Below are positions 11,746 through 22,449 of a stretch of 64,000 nt of DNA, piece by piece (the stretch's first letter is position 1; each line of letters starts with the position of its first letter). The stretch is from contig NW_024609857.1 of assembly GCF_016920785.2 (NCBI RefSeq), forward strand, positions 134,657,094 through 134,721,093, given 5' to 3'. Below the pieces are notes generated by a model that saw nothing but the letters and a program-made list of their open reading frames with translations, did not search any database and had not been told where the DNA came from. The DNA is from Ixodes scapularis. Lineage: Eukaryota; Arthropoda; Arachnida; Ixodida; Ixodidae. The position numbers and the translations under genes were made by a program.

Positions 11746-12449
11746 TACAAAATTTGCACGCTCGCGGCCTTAAATAAAAACGGCTTTTAGGCCCCGCCAA
11801 CGCTAGCAGCAGGGCGAACATGGGCAGTTACGTCCTTCCCCCCGCGGATATCAGTTTATCATACCTTTGACACAAGTCCAGGGAATCCTCTCTGCTCCGC
11901 GGGAGAGGCTGACGCTGCTTCAGCGGAACAGAGAGGACCTAGCGAAGTACAAAAGCGTCCTGCACTCTGGCAGGCCAAATGTAAAGAATACAAGGACACC
12001 GAGATACAAAGGTACAAAATTAATACTACCGGCAACAACCGCGACAACGTAACCTCTGTAGCGGCCAGCGGCCAGCTGATGTTTTGGCGCGGGCGATGGT
12101 GATGCCAATGGCGTATCGAAACGTGGATGAGGCGTACGCACTAAAAAGGATGAAAATTAGTGAAATTTAGCTTCATTGCGATTGCTGTAATACAAATGAG
12201 TGCTCACTATTACTAAAATTAAATATTACGGCATGTAGTCATCATTTACAGCGCGATTTCTATTTAATTTGTTTCTTAAGCGCGTCTGGCTACGTTGGGC
12301 AGACGCTTCGGAAACGCAGACACGAAGCGCTGCACGGTAGCGCTGCGTGTGGTTTGACTGGGCGCACGCGTCCTCCTTAGCGCGCGCGCCTAGCCGAGCA
12401 CGCGCGTCTAGACGCACTGAAAAACGCGCCATGTGTGCTAGCCTTTACG

Positions 12450-13549
12450 TTGGGTTAACTCGCGCACCAGTGATGCACCCGTGGTCCCCCATCAAGCGCG
12501 AAACACATGTACGCCGAAACCGTCCGGTCCGACGTTCTATCAGGCGGTCCGACTGTCGAACGCAGTCGGACGACGGTCGGACGAAGGACGGACGCGGCTT
12601 GTTTGGTCGTGTCGCAACGTCGGAATGGCGTTGCGGCATCAGACCGACTGTCCAGAGGTGGTTGCGGTGGTCGGATGGCCGCAGCCAATGACGAAGCAGG
12701 TAGCAGGAACGTCATGAGGACGTCACGTTTTGGGGAGCGGGCTATTCAGGAGCAAGGATCCGGTTGAGGGTCGCTCTTCCTTTTCTTGGCATTTCCGGGG
12801 AGAGGAGGAGAGCCCGCGCACAGCTGTATTCACCGCTCAAAATGGGAGAGGGAATGCGCGCTTTTATCTTCGACTGCATTTTTCTGAAAACTTCTCGCCG
12901 AGTGTACCGATCGTAGGACTGGTCCCGCACTGGTCACGGAGATCGGCGGAGCCGATCAGAACCGTCGGAACGACACGTCGCAAGCACGGTCGGAAGCCTC
13001 CGTCTCGGATAATCGTTTGCGGCGAGCCGCAGCACGGTCATTCCATGTCAAACGTCCCAGAAATTGCGCTCGACCAAATTCGATTTCTGCAAAAAAATTC
13101 ATTGCCTTTTGCCGCAATGTTTGTAGCCATTCCCTAAAATATTTTTTGACGAAAAAATTTGTTGATGGCGTGAGCTCGGTTTTAACTTTTAAAAACTACG
13201 TGAAACTAGGTAGCACTCCAGAATTGATGAAAAATTAGCTTTTTTATGAAACATCCAACAATATTTTTTTCATAATCTGCACGACTTGCAATCTGCTTAC
13301 GCTTGTGCAGTTCTATTTTATTTAAATATTTTTTTAAAACACAATATTGTTTTTTTTAATCATTTTTGTTGTTTTACTAAAAATATCTAATTTCTCCCGG
13401 GACTTAATATAACTTCTTACCGGCTGCCCTGCAGGTGTATAATCTATAAAAAATGTTGAAACCGCTGAATTAAATATCTAGCAGTAAAAAAGATCCTGAA
13501 GTTGCAAAAAAAGTGTGTTTTCACGCATAAGCAGCCGTTTATTTTCCCC
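12450..13549. other. GC-rich then AT-rich spacer, no gene recognised
   Basis: 12,500-13,060 is rich in GTCGGACG and CGGTCGGA words in both orientations, suggesting a degraded inverted structure. 13,100-13,550 is AT-rich and featureless. Confidence 0.45.
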
Positions 13550-13965
13550 TGAGGTGGTCCTACTAAAGATACAAAATATGGTGGGTTTGGAAAAACAATC
13601 GATTGTCTTTTGAATCTGAAAGTTTAATCAAAGTAATTTTTTTGTTTAAAGAGAGAAAACAAGTTTTTGTATTTGAACTCCCGCACCACAACCCGGCGTC
13701 GCTTCTGAACGCCTCTTCGCCGCACAGCACGCCACCGCCAGGATACCTGACGCGATTTGGTCTAAAGAAAGAACGGAGTTTACTGCAACTTCCCCTTGTC
13801 CGTCTTTCCGGCTGCAAAGGAAGAAACGACGGGAATCGTGTTGTTAATCGGAGGTGTCGCTAGTACCTAACCACAGCAGGCCCGTTGTGCCCTTTGTATC
13901 CGAGGGCGGCTCCTCACACTCCGAAATGCGATGCCTAATCGACGGGCGGCACCATCTGACGTGGA
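13550..13965. repeat. Repeat unit matched in inverted, permuted form at 14.45-15.23 kb
   Basis: The first half (13,550-13,745) is the reverse complement of about 14,455-14,665 and the second half (13,758-13,965) of about 15,010-15,225. The second-half match is close (GCCGGAAAGACGGACAAGGG is shared). No coding content is recognised. Confidence 0.65.
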
Positions 13966-14454
13966 CATCTGCTAAAAGGGAAACGCGAAAATAACGCCAC
14001 GAAATCTAGCCGTAACGCGTACTCCGGTTAAAAGCGGAACTATTCAGCGACGCACGAATTTGCCATTTCAAAGCCGATTTAAACACAAACGAGGCGTGAG
14101 CCACTAACGGCGCGCATTCGTTAACATCACATCACCTAGTCGTTTGAGATGGCCCGTTCAAGGGGCTTTTGTGTTGCTGTTTAAATAGTGTCCCGACGTT
14201 GCAAATAGAGAGTGATTGCGATGTATATGTAAGAAACAGCAAGCTTACTAGTGGATGCTCTGACCCGGCAGCGCTAAGCATCTGCTGATGTCAAGACAGT
14301 GGAAGACCACAGGACGACACCGCCACGCAAACCAGTCGAAATAGGAAAATCCATAAAGCAACAAGAGTGAAGAAAAGCTTCTTCCCACCAAGAAGTACCC
14401 GACAACTCGAGGTTCTGCTGTCTAACCCCGTGTGCACACCGGGGCACCCTCGCA

Positions 14455-14665
14455 CGCTTTGCCAGGCTCGACGGTGGCATGCTGTGCAGAGAAGAGGCGC
14501 AAGGAATGACGCCAGGTTGCGGCGCGAAAGCTCAACTTCAAAAGGTTTTTTTTTTAAACCTCATTAGAACAAAATTTTTTTATTTAAGCTTTCAAGAACA
14601 AAAGGCAATAAACTCTACTATAAAAGTCACCATGTTTCGTATTTTTCGTTGGGCCACCTCAAGGC
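14455..14665. repeat. Inverted copy of first half of the 13.55-kb repeat
   Basis: The shared core is GGTGGCATGCTGTGCAGAGA with the GAGGCG...GACGCC block, opposite in orientation to 13,550-13,745. Confidence 0.6.
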
Positions 14666-15009
14666 AGAGTTGACGGCTCTTCAAACGGCAACATTGCACA
14701 AATTTAGTTTGTTTTTTTGCGCGCGAAATTTAATTGTACGTCCTTAAACCTTATTTTTTTGTGCAGTGTATTTACGAGGTTGTCAATAAGAATAATTGCA
14801 GTCACCTGGAGCAACTAGGTAGTTTGCAACAAAACTATCGAAAATGCTAAAATTCTCAGATATTCATTATTTTTTTTAAATTACCTCAAGCCAATATACA
14901 TGATGCTAATTACATAGGAATTCAATTACCGCGTAGTTTTTAGGCAAAAATATTCCACTGTTTTATAAATATATCTTACTTCTCATGAAGAAGTAAGGTA
15001 TATTTATGG

Positions 15010-15225
15010 GGAAGTCCACGTCGCCTGATGCCGACCGTCGTTTCTGGCGTCACGTTTCGGAGTTTGAGGGGCCGCCCTCGGGTACAAAGGGCACAACGGG
15101 CCTGCTATGGCTGCGCACTGGCGGCACCTGCGATTATTATACGATACCCCCCGTTTCTTCTCTTGCAGCCGGAAAGACGGACAAGGGGAAGTAGCAGTAA
15201 GCTCCGTTCTTTCTTTGAACTTAAT
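15010..15225. repeat. Inverted copy of second half of the 13.55-kb repeat
   Basis: Shares GGGCACAACGGGCCTGCTAT and CCGGAAAGACGGACAAGGGG with the complement of 13,758-13,965. It lies to the right of the first-half copy, the reverse of the order expected for a simple inverted copy. Confidence 0.65.
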
Positions 15226-15289
15226 CGTCCAAACCCCCAGGTCAAATGAACACGAAACGACAGACGCTGCTCCCATCCATGCAAGACAC

Positions 15290-15600
15290 ACCATACCCTG
15301 TTGGAAAATCTCGATGATGGAAAGAAGACGGAAAAGGCTCATACAAGCGTAACCGTAATATGGGACATCCTATACAAGCGAAAAAGGCGGCTCCAGTATA
15401 GTGGAATAAGGCGGAACGATACAGGTGGGCGGAACCATACAAGTGTGTCGTATTATGGGACATCCTATACCAGCGTAGTGGATATAGGCGGAACCATGCA
15501 GGCGGACGGAACCATACATGCATAACGTAATATGGGACATCCTATACCAGCAAAAAGGCGATACCAGCATGGTGGAGCCATATGGCTCCAGCGTGTTGGT
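15290..15600. repeat. Dispersed repeat with ATATGGGACATCCTATACCA units, short copy
   Basis: Three units of TATGGGACATCCTATACxAG alternate with GGCGGAACCATACA-type units. The whole segment, including the CTGTTGGAAAATCTCGATGA entry, recurs at 21.7-22.2 kb. Confidence 0.75.
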
Positions 15601-15907
15601 TTCGCCTTTTCACTGTTGTACAGGGCGATTTAGTTTTAAGCTTTACATATATGTTTAGAAAGGTCGTGAAAGCTATATTAATGCGGTTTGTGCAGGCGAG
15701 TTATACGGCCAGGCGTACGTAGTATAGGGACCTAGTCGTAACGATCAGTCAGATAATTAAATACAATTTGTTAATCAACTTTTTAATTAGTGAAAATGAA
15801 AATATGGTTTCAATTAGAAACTTGCTGAGTCACTGAAAACCACAAAATCAAGTTTTTTTAGAAGGATATAATGCAGGGGTAGCGTTTTATGTGTTCTGTA
15901 AAAAGCT

Positions 15908-16133
15908 TTATTTGGACGAGTTTCTAGGTTTCAGTTTCTTATCAGAGCTCATCTCTGCGCCCACGGTCCTGTTCCCCAGGGGCATAGACACGCAACACAC
16001 ATGCGACTTGCTTCCCTTCATCCTACGCGGGAGGCGAGGGGGCGGCTTCGCACTGCGGTCACCGGGCAGCTGGACCGCAGGTGCAAAGATGCGCTCTGGT
16101 AAGAAACCAAAGTCTGGAAATGCGTCCAAATTG
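15908..16133. repeat. Short inverted repeat, 75-bp arms
   Basis: The left arm (TTTGGACGAGTTTCTAGGTT onward) and the complement of the right arm (TTTGGACGCATTTCCAGACT onward) match over about 75 bp, with about 80 bp between. It looks like a MITE core. Confidence 0.6.
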
Positions 16134-16139
16134 ACCATT

Positions 16140-17290
16140 TTTTTTATAACGCCATAAAATGCTACTCGTCTTATATCTTTACAAAGAAAATTGATTTAGT
16201 GTGTTTTGATGATGCTTAGCAGGTTTCTAATTGGAACCATGGGTCTATTTTCACTGATCAAAAATTTCACGAACATACTATACTTAGAGAGAGGCTGAAG
16301 CAGTTTTGTATTTGAGAAAACACTTTTAAATCTTCTTCATTCGACCTCCAGAATCTCAAATATCAAAATTATTTGCTAATTTAATTAATCAAGGCTGCAT
16401 AGTCATTTTTAAAGCGCTGTGAAAGCACCTCCCTAGAGAGCGATGTCACAACAGCAGCTTTCAAAATCTTTGTTCACGCATCTTCAGCGCCTATCAAAGC
16501 TATGCACGCACATGCTATTTTTTAAAAGGGCAGAAAAATGTGTCACGACTGGTGCCAGTGCCGGAGAATATACCTAGAAAACTTGCGATTGGACGCGCGG
16601 CCCTTAAGCGACACACGCTTGGCGGCCGAAAGGTCTTCTTACGATGTCACTGTTGGTGGGATGTTTTTTGTGTTTTCTCACGTTTAGTTATATCTTTGAG
16701 GAAAACGAACGGGATATTCAGATTCGCGGGATAAAACTACGCTAGAATGAACCTCCATCTAGTTTTCTGAAAGAAGTCTGGCACATCTCTGTAATAAGCC
16801 GACGGATCATTACAAATAAGCCTTTTATACTATGCCGCCCTGGCCATATAACTCACGTGCACAGACCGCGTAAATGTAGCTTTTACGGCTTTTTTAAAAA
16901 AAATCTGTAAAACATAGAAAAAAAACTCTGTAGAATGTCCCCCAATACAATACGATTGTATGGTTCCTTCCCCGCTTGCATTGTTCAAGAAAGACTTGTG
17001 GACATCCAGCGTTTCATTGGAATGCTGGATGTCAGCGAGTCTCTACATCAGTGAGTGGTTTCAAACAAGCATGGTGTTTGCACACCAGTAAGCTCTTATC
17101 CGAGGCTCACCAGGACCACTAAGAGCAGAGGCGAAATGTCGTGACCTGGTAAATTTGGTTGCAGGTATTTATCTTTTTACAAGAACTGCATGCAGCAAAG
17201 CTTAACTTTGCTTAAAAGAAGATTATTAAAAATTCAATACTGAACAATGGTGTCCCTTGAGCTGTCAGACCAAACTCCCACTCTTGCCAC
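16140..17290. other. No gene recognised
   Basis: Mostly AT-rich sequence with the small hairpin at 17,000 as its only structure. It lies downstream of the decayed BEN last exon. Confidence 0.5.
17000..17033. repeat. Small hairpin
   Basis: GACATCCAGC and GCTGGATGTC are separated by 13-14 nt, giving a clean 10-bp stem. Confidence 0.7.
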
Positions 17291-17352
17291 TCAGGTGTTC
17301 CTAACTTGTGCGTAGAGGATCAGCACAACCCAGATTTGTGCTGCGAGCGCAC
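17291..17352 (-). pseudogene. Truncated BEN-domain last exon
   Basis: The acceptor TTATATTGCAG|GTGCGCTCGCAGC closely parallels the final exon of the intact gene (TATATTCCAG|GTGCCCTCGCAGC), and the frame starts ALAAQI against ALAAYI. Similarity fades after about 24 nt and the frame stops after 20 residues instead of 40. Together with the exon at 20.66 kb it repeats the order and strand of the intact BEN module. The short match leaves room for coincidence. Confidence 0.4.
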
Positions 17353-17499
17353 CTGCAATATAAAAGTTGAATAAACATGAGATGAAATATGAGACGTTTA
17401 CAATTCTCTGTAACGTGAAATTAGAGCACAGATCTTGAAGAGGAGGATGGGAAGGTATGCCCCTCCTCCCCCTCCCCTCCTCCTCTTCTGCTCCCTCCC

Positions 17500-17790
17500 A
17501 TTTAGCAGGAAACTTCCCTGAATTTAGCGGGAAAATTTCCCCACTAAATTTAGCTGGTTAAGTTTCCCACTAAATTTAGCGCAGAAATTGATGTCACATG
17601 ACCTCAACACAAATGCAGTTTTTCCGCTAAAAGTAGCAGGGAAAATGACGTCGCATGACCGTGTCACGTCAGCCATAAAAAAAATTCAGTTTCTCAGCTA
17701 GACTTAGCGGAAATATTAACGTCACATGACCACAACATTAATTCAATTTCCTGCCAAGTTTAGCAGGGTGGTTACGCCGACAGCGACGCC
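17500..17790. repeat. Degenerate tandem repeat carrying TGACGTCACATGACC-like boxes
   Basis: Units of about 58-70 bp combine TTTAGCGGGAAA-type words with three boxes, GATGTCACATGACC, GACGTCGCATGACC and AACGTCACATGACC, at about 17,589, 17,647 and 17,717. These resemble a CRE half plus an E-box-like CACATG. Whether they bind anything is unknown. Confidence 0.6.
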
Positions 17791-17849
17791 GCGAAACGCG
17801 GAAACGGGTGCTAAGAGCTGCGCTAAAAACTAAATGCATCAGGTGAAAT

Positions 17850-19285
17850 AAAGTGAACATTAGAGATACTGTAAGAAAAAGAAGAGAATCTAAGATACCG
17901 TTCTCAGATCCTTCCTTTTGTCCGTTCTCAAATGTTTTGATTTCAAGAAATATTTATCTCTTTATTCATACCCAGAGAACCCCTCCCAGTTTCAGCATGA
18001 ATGCAATAAATCAATGCAGACTAGACCTTGTAAACTATAATCCACATGAAAATTAATGTTTGCCACATAGTCATGTATGAGTCAGTGGCTCAGATCTCTA
18101 AATACATTTGTATTGAGGAACATTCTTGAATAAAACTTCTGGGCTTCGAATTCAACAGTTTGTACTTCCATAAGGAACACTGTATGGCACTGATTTTTTT
18201 TTTTTTGTGACACATCAGAAACAGCACACCACTGTCATCCTCGCATACCTAACAAGAATTTGTATTTTTTTTTTTAGCATGGCATGTGCTATTCTAATTC
18301 CCATACAGCATCCTTTAACAAAATTTCCTTTGTAGAGCTTTTTATTGGTTCTTATTTAGCTCGCACGACAGATTCGGTACCTTGAATTCTCACTCGGCAT
18401 CAACAGTTTTATATATTAATGTAATAGCGAAAGACAAGATGTATGGACTTGAGTACGGCTCAGCAAGCACAGATGTTGAGAAAAGTACTGAAGAAAACTC
18501 AGATGTCAAAATAAAAATAAGCTGGAATGTGGAATTATGGACATGGACATGAATACAGTTAGCAGATTCAATATGAAGAATATGTGTTAGACGCACGCTC
18601 AAAGAAACCTGTTGCATCTATATTCATTCAAATTACTTTGCAGAACCCAGCGCTGCAGTCTCAGGTGGGAGTTCGCTGAATGAGTCTACTGAAAATGAGT
18701 GTAGACGGAAAAAGCAGTTTGATCTGCGATAATGAACATTACATAAGTGACATGTCATTATTACTGTTACAGTGCCGAATGTTCCAAACTGTCAGTCGCA
18801 TCATTCTGTGAGTTCCCTCCGTACATTACAGGGTTTGGCTCTCTCGAATGCTTTGCGAGAAAAATGATGAACTGGAAATATCTAGAGTAGTTCTAGAAAA
18901 ACTATTTCCAGAATCTTATCTCAGCATCGCAAAGAATATAAAAAGTTTCTAAAGACAAGGTTAGTGCAGGAGTTGAATAAACTAAATACTTTGTTTTTCG
19001 AAACCATCTTGCCGTAGTAAACGTATGAAGTTCCCCTAGGTAGAGCTAGTCATTACGGATGATTTTGCCCATTGCGTACCATAAAAATTTAATTTGCGAC
19101 CTACAATATTTACAAACTCAATTAACTCTGAATAAGTGGACCACTTGGCATTAAAGATTGGCCTCACCATGACTGTCTGCCAACATCTACATAATAATTT
19201 CCATGAACCTATGTATTTCAAGAAAATATTTGGTGCGAGCTGCTTAAAACACAATAGCACTTTTTAGCAAGTGCTGATTGTTGGG
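17850..19285. other. No gene recognised
   Basis: AT-rich intergenic or intronic sequence within the decayed BEN 3' module, with scattered T-runs and no supported feature. Confidence 0.5.
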
Positions 19286-19289
19286 CAAG

Positions 19290-19965
19290 TTGGTACGGTA
19301 CGTTAGAAAACATGACTGTGCTTTGAAGACGGGGACATAGGAAGGACAGACACCACAGAGTGCTAACTTTCAACTGATTTAATTCAAGAACCTCGGCGTA
19401 GAAACACACTGCGTCACCGCACCACATCTCAACCAATCCGTGGCCCTGCCACGGACCGCAAGTACGCCAACTCCTTATCCGCCAAGTCAATTAACGCCAC
19501 ACTGACACAACACGTGCCGGAACTATTTATAGCATCAGCCTCCATAATCTCTCTAACAGTCATATCTTTGTGCCTAGCAAGAACAGTAGACTGAGCAAAT
19601 AATGGTTTGCACTCGCAGTCATGATCTGTCGTGTCACTGTCATGACTGCGGGTGCAAACCATTATTTGTTTCGTCTATTGTTCTTGAGAGGCACAAAGAT
19701 ATGACTGTTAGCGAGATTATGGAGGCTGACACTATAAATAGTTCCGGCACAAGTTGTGTCAGTGTGGCGTCAATTGACTTGGCGGATAAGGATTTGGCGT
19801 ACTTGCGGTCCGTGGCAGGGCCACGGATTGGTTGAGATGTGGTGCGGTGACACAGTCCGTTTCTACGCTGAGGTTCTTGAATTAAATCAGTTGAAAGTTA
19901 GCGCTCTGTTGTGTCTGTCCTTCCTATGTCCCCGTCTTCCAAGCGCAATCATATTTTCTACCGCA
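19290..19965. mobile_element. Head-to-head Penelope-like element 3' ends
   Basis: Arms 19,290-19,621 (coding on minus) and 19,640-19,965 (coding on plus) are inverted copies of the same C-terminal coding fragment and 3' tail. Both read CxCKPLF, RHKDMTVxEIMEAD, INSSGT, CVSVAxIDLADKxLAYL. The H/C-rich start and REIxEA helix resemble the GIY-YIG endonuclease end of Penelope-like retroelements. The 5' truncated ends abut across about 18 bp, and each copy is followed by the same GTCTGTCCTTCCTATGTCCC tail. Neither copy is functional. Confidence 0.65.
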
Positions 19966-20483
19966 CTTTTTAACACTAATAGAAAGCCTGTAGTGGGCCA
20001 CAACTTAAGCAGTTTTCACTTCATTATAAAGAGCAATTACACATATGTGAACCATGAACATAGGCCTGCACTGAATTTTTTTCTTAAGCTGAACGTGCTA
20101 TGCTCTGTTTACTATATAAATCTTTGCAGAGCTGACAATGTGCAAGTTCCTGTTTTTTTATATTTCACATGTCCCGACTGGTGAGTGTGGTAGGGACATA
20201 AGATTGATGACACCAACGAAACACAATGATTATTTTAAGAATTTGTTTGGGTATAGCACGAGCAAGGCGATCTGCGGGAAGTTATTTCTGTGACACCGTC
20301 GAACCTACATCCGCGGGCTTTAAGTTCACATGTTAATCATGTCTGCAGACTCCTTTTTGTAATTGGAATTTCATCCAACCCAAGATTTGAATATGTTTTT
20401 TTTTTCATTTTAGGCTTGGTAGTGCTTTTTATGTTCTATTAATAGGTAAGACAAATGCTTATTTCAAGTGGCATACCTAACAC

Positions 20484-20658
20484 CTGGTGGCACGAGGACT
20501 CCCCTGTCGTGACGCAGACCGAAAGTCACAGCCAGGGAGATACTGCGATGCTCTTGTTGCTGGGATTACCTCCCCCATGGTCCTGCCGAGACCACAGAAA
20601 AAGATTGAGTCCAAGCTTGTGGCCACTAGGATCTCCAGATCTTGAGGCACCCAAGTAG
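20484..20658 (-). pseudogene. Frameshifted BEN-domain first exon
   Basis: After a good acceptor (TTTTTATTTTCAG) the minus strand reads WVPQDLEILVATSLDSIFFCG, matching EPGDMEALMDAGTDSIFVRD of the intact BEN exon. One base later in register, GNPSNKSIAVSPW aligns with DNLRNRSLTGTPC. A frameshift in the middle and a shorter 3' end mark it as decayed. It lies 3.1 kb downstream of the intact gene's stop. Confidence 0.55.
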
Positions 20659-21284
20659 CTGAAAATAAAAACAAATCACAATCAAGTACTTGGCAGAGCT
20701 ACATTAGAATGGCTAGCATATTCTTTCGTGATCAGCACATAGATCCTCTTATTTTAGTCATAGTCACCCCCCAGGACAAAGCTACGTAGGCGTTAAAATG
20801 ATGGGTACCGAATTTAGGTGAATGATCAAATGCATTCATTTAACCCCCTTTCGCCCCAACCTGAGACTTCTGTCAAATATTCACATTCAACTGTAAAGAC
20901 TACAAATAAAACTACTACTGCAATGCAAAGCCGTATAGTGGGAGAGTTTAGCCAGCGGGTGTGGCAACGAAGGCGCCGGAGAGGAGGAAAGGGAGGAGAA
21001 CGCCGAAGGAGGGAGAGAGAAGGCAGCAGGGAAACAAAGAGGAGACGACCACCATTTTGACGCAAAGCTGTCTGCACGGAGCACTGTTGAGGCTACGTGT
21101 CGTCTGCTACGGGCTTATTTATTTTTTTTGCCTAAATAAAAGTGCGTTCAAACATGGAGGAACTTCTTTCTTTGGGTTTTTAAGCCACCGAGGAATAACA
21201 CTAGGTATATCATTTTATTGCCAGAGCCTGCCAAATAAAAGGAAAGAACCGAAATTTGAATATCGATCCCATGCCGGGCGAATG

Positions 21285-21350
21285 AATGAAAATGGCGGCC
21301 CTCCCCGCTCAGCTGGGAGCAGCCTAGAGTTCACGCGCATGCGCTCACGC
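21285..21350. promoter_or_regulatory. YY1- and NRF1-like motif cluster
   Basis: AAAATGGCGGC at 21,289-21,299 matches the YY1 consensus and CGCGCATGCGCT at about 21,335 matches NRF1. The stretch is locally GC-rich. No gene start is recognised beside it, so it may be promoter debris from a mobile element or an unseen noncoding transcript. Confidence 0.35.
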
Positions 21351-21704
21351 CTCTTGCTCTGTGCCGCGGGCTGATCAGCTCACTCGGAAGGGAGACGTTA
21401 CGGCAGCGAAATCATAGACTGCCAGACTCTCCCCATATATGGCTCTGCTGCAATGGAAAGATTTTCCTACCCTCGTGCTCAGCGAGTGTCGACTGTGGAT
21501 ACAACTCCGGTTCATACACTCGCTGAACATGAGGGTAGAGTGTACCAGCAGAGGGCAGGTGTCTGTATACAAAGAGTTTAGTTGGCACACCAAGAGGCTA
21601 ACGAATAAGAATGGGTACCACTCTGATCAAAATGCCAAAAAAGCGTGGATCTCGGCTTGACACTAACAGCGGCACACAGTATCTATTTTAGTGACAAAGG
21701 GGTA

Positions 21705-22240
21705 CTAACCCTATTGGAAAATTTTGATGACGGAAAGATGATGGAAAATCCTCATACAAGCGTAACCGTAATATGGGACATCCTATACCGGCGAAAATGT
21801 GGCTCCACCATAGCGGATTGAGATGGAATATGATACAGGTCGACGGAACCATACAAGCGTGTCGTATTATGGGACATCCTATACCAGCATAGTGGATTAT
21901 GACGGAACCATGGTGGTGCACGGAACCATACATGGTTCCGTTCGCCTACATGGTTCCGTTCGCCTACATGGTTCCGTTCGCCTACATGCTTCCGTTCGCC
22001 TCCATGGTTCCGTTCGCCTCCATGGTTCCGTTCGCCTGCATGGTTCCGTGCGCCTCCGTGGTGGTTCCATGCGCCTCCGTGGTTCCGAGCGACTGCATGT
22101 AGTCGCTCGGAACGATGGAGGCGCACGGAACCATGTTGACGAACGAAACCATACAACATAACGTTTTAGGGGACATCCTATACCAGCGAAAGGGCGATGA
22201 CAGCATTGTGGAACCATATGGCAGCACACCTTCCACATAC
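21705..22240. repeat. Dispersed repeat, expanded copy with 18-bp minisatellite
   Basis: This is the same family as 15.29-15.60 kb, but the CGGAACCATACA part has expanded into about nine units of CATGGTTCCGTTCGCCTC (21,920-22,075) and then a palindrome around GAGCGACTGCATGTAGTCGC. Confidence 0.8.
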
Positions 22241-22258
22241 CTGCTTCATACAAGGATC

Positions 22259-22428
22259 CAGGCACGCAGCCAGGATTTTGTTTCGGGTGGGGGGGGGGGG
22301 GGGGGGGGGGGGGGCCTGCCCATGACAAAATGCTGTATGATGGGGAGGGGGGAGAGGAGGCCCCAGCAAAATGGAAGATTTCGGGGGGGCCCGGGCCCTT
22401 GGCCCCCCCCCCCCTGGCTACGTGCCTG
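22259..22428. mobile_element. G-rich hAT MITE, 170 bp
   Basis: Ends CAGGCACGCAGCCAGG and its complement CCTGGCTACGTGCCTG, with flanks CAAGGATC and CAAGGACC (7 of 8 identical). The interior is poly-G/poly-C with an inverted layout. Confidence 0.7.
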
Positions 22429-22449
22429 CAAGGACCATACAATTGAATT

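Larger units (their letters stand above)
11175..12444. mobile_element. Harbinger-like nonautonomous element
   Basis: The inverted ends read AGGCTAGCCCACATGGTGCG and AGGCTAGCACACATGGCGCG and are flanked by TTA on both sides (11,172-11,174 and 12,445-12,447), the 3-bp duplication of PIF/Harbinger elements. The subterminal regions are GC-rich with GCGTCTGCGTC words. An AAT microsatellite and a CA/CG microsatellite lie inside. No transposase is seen. Confidence 0.62.
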
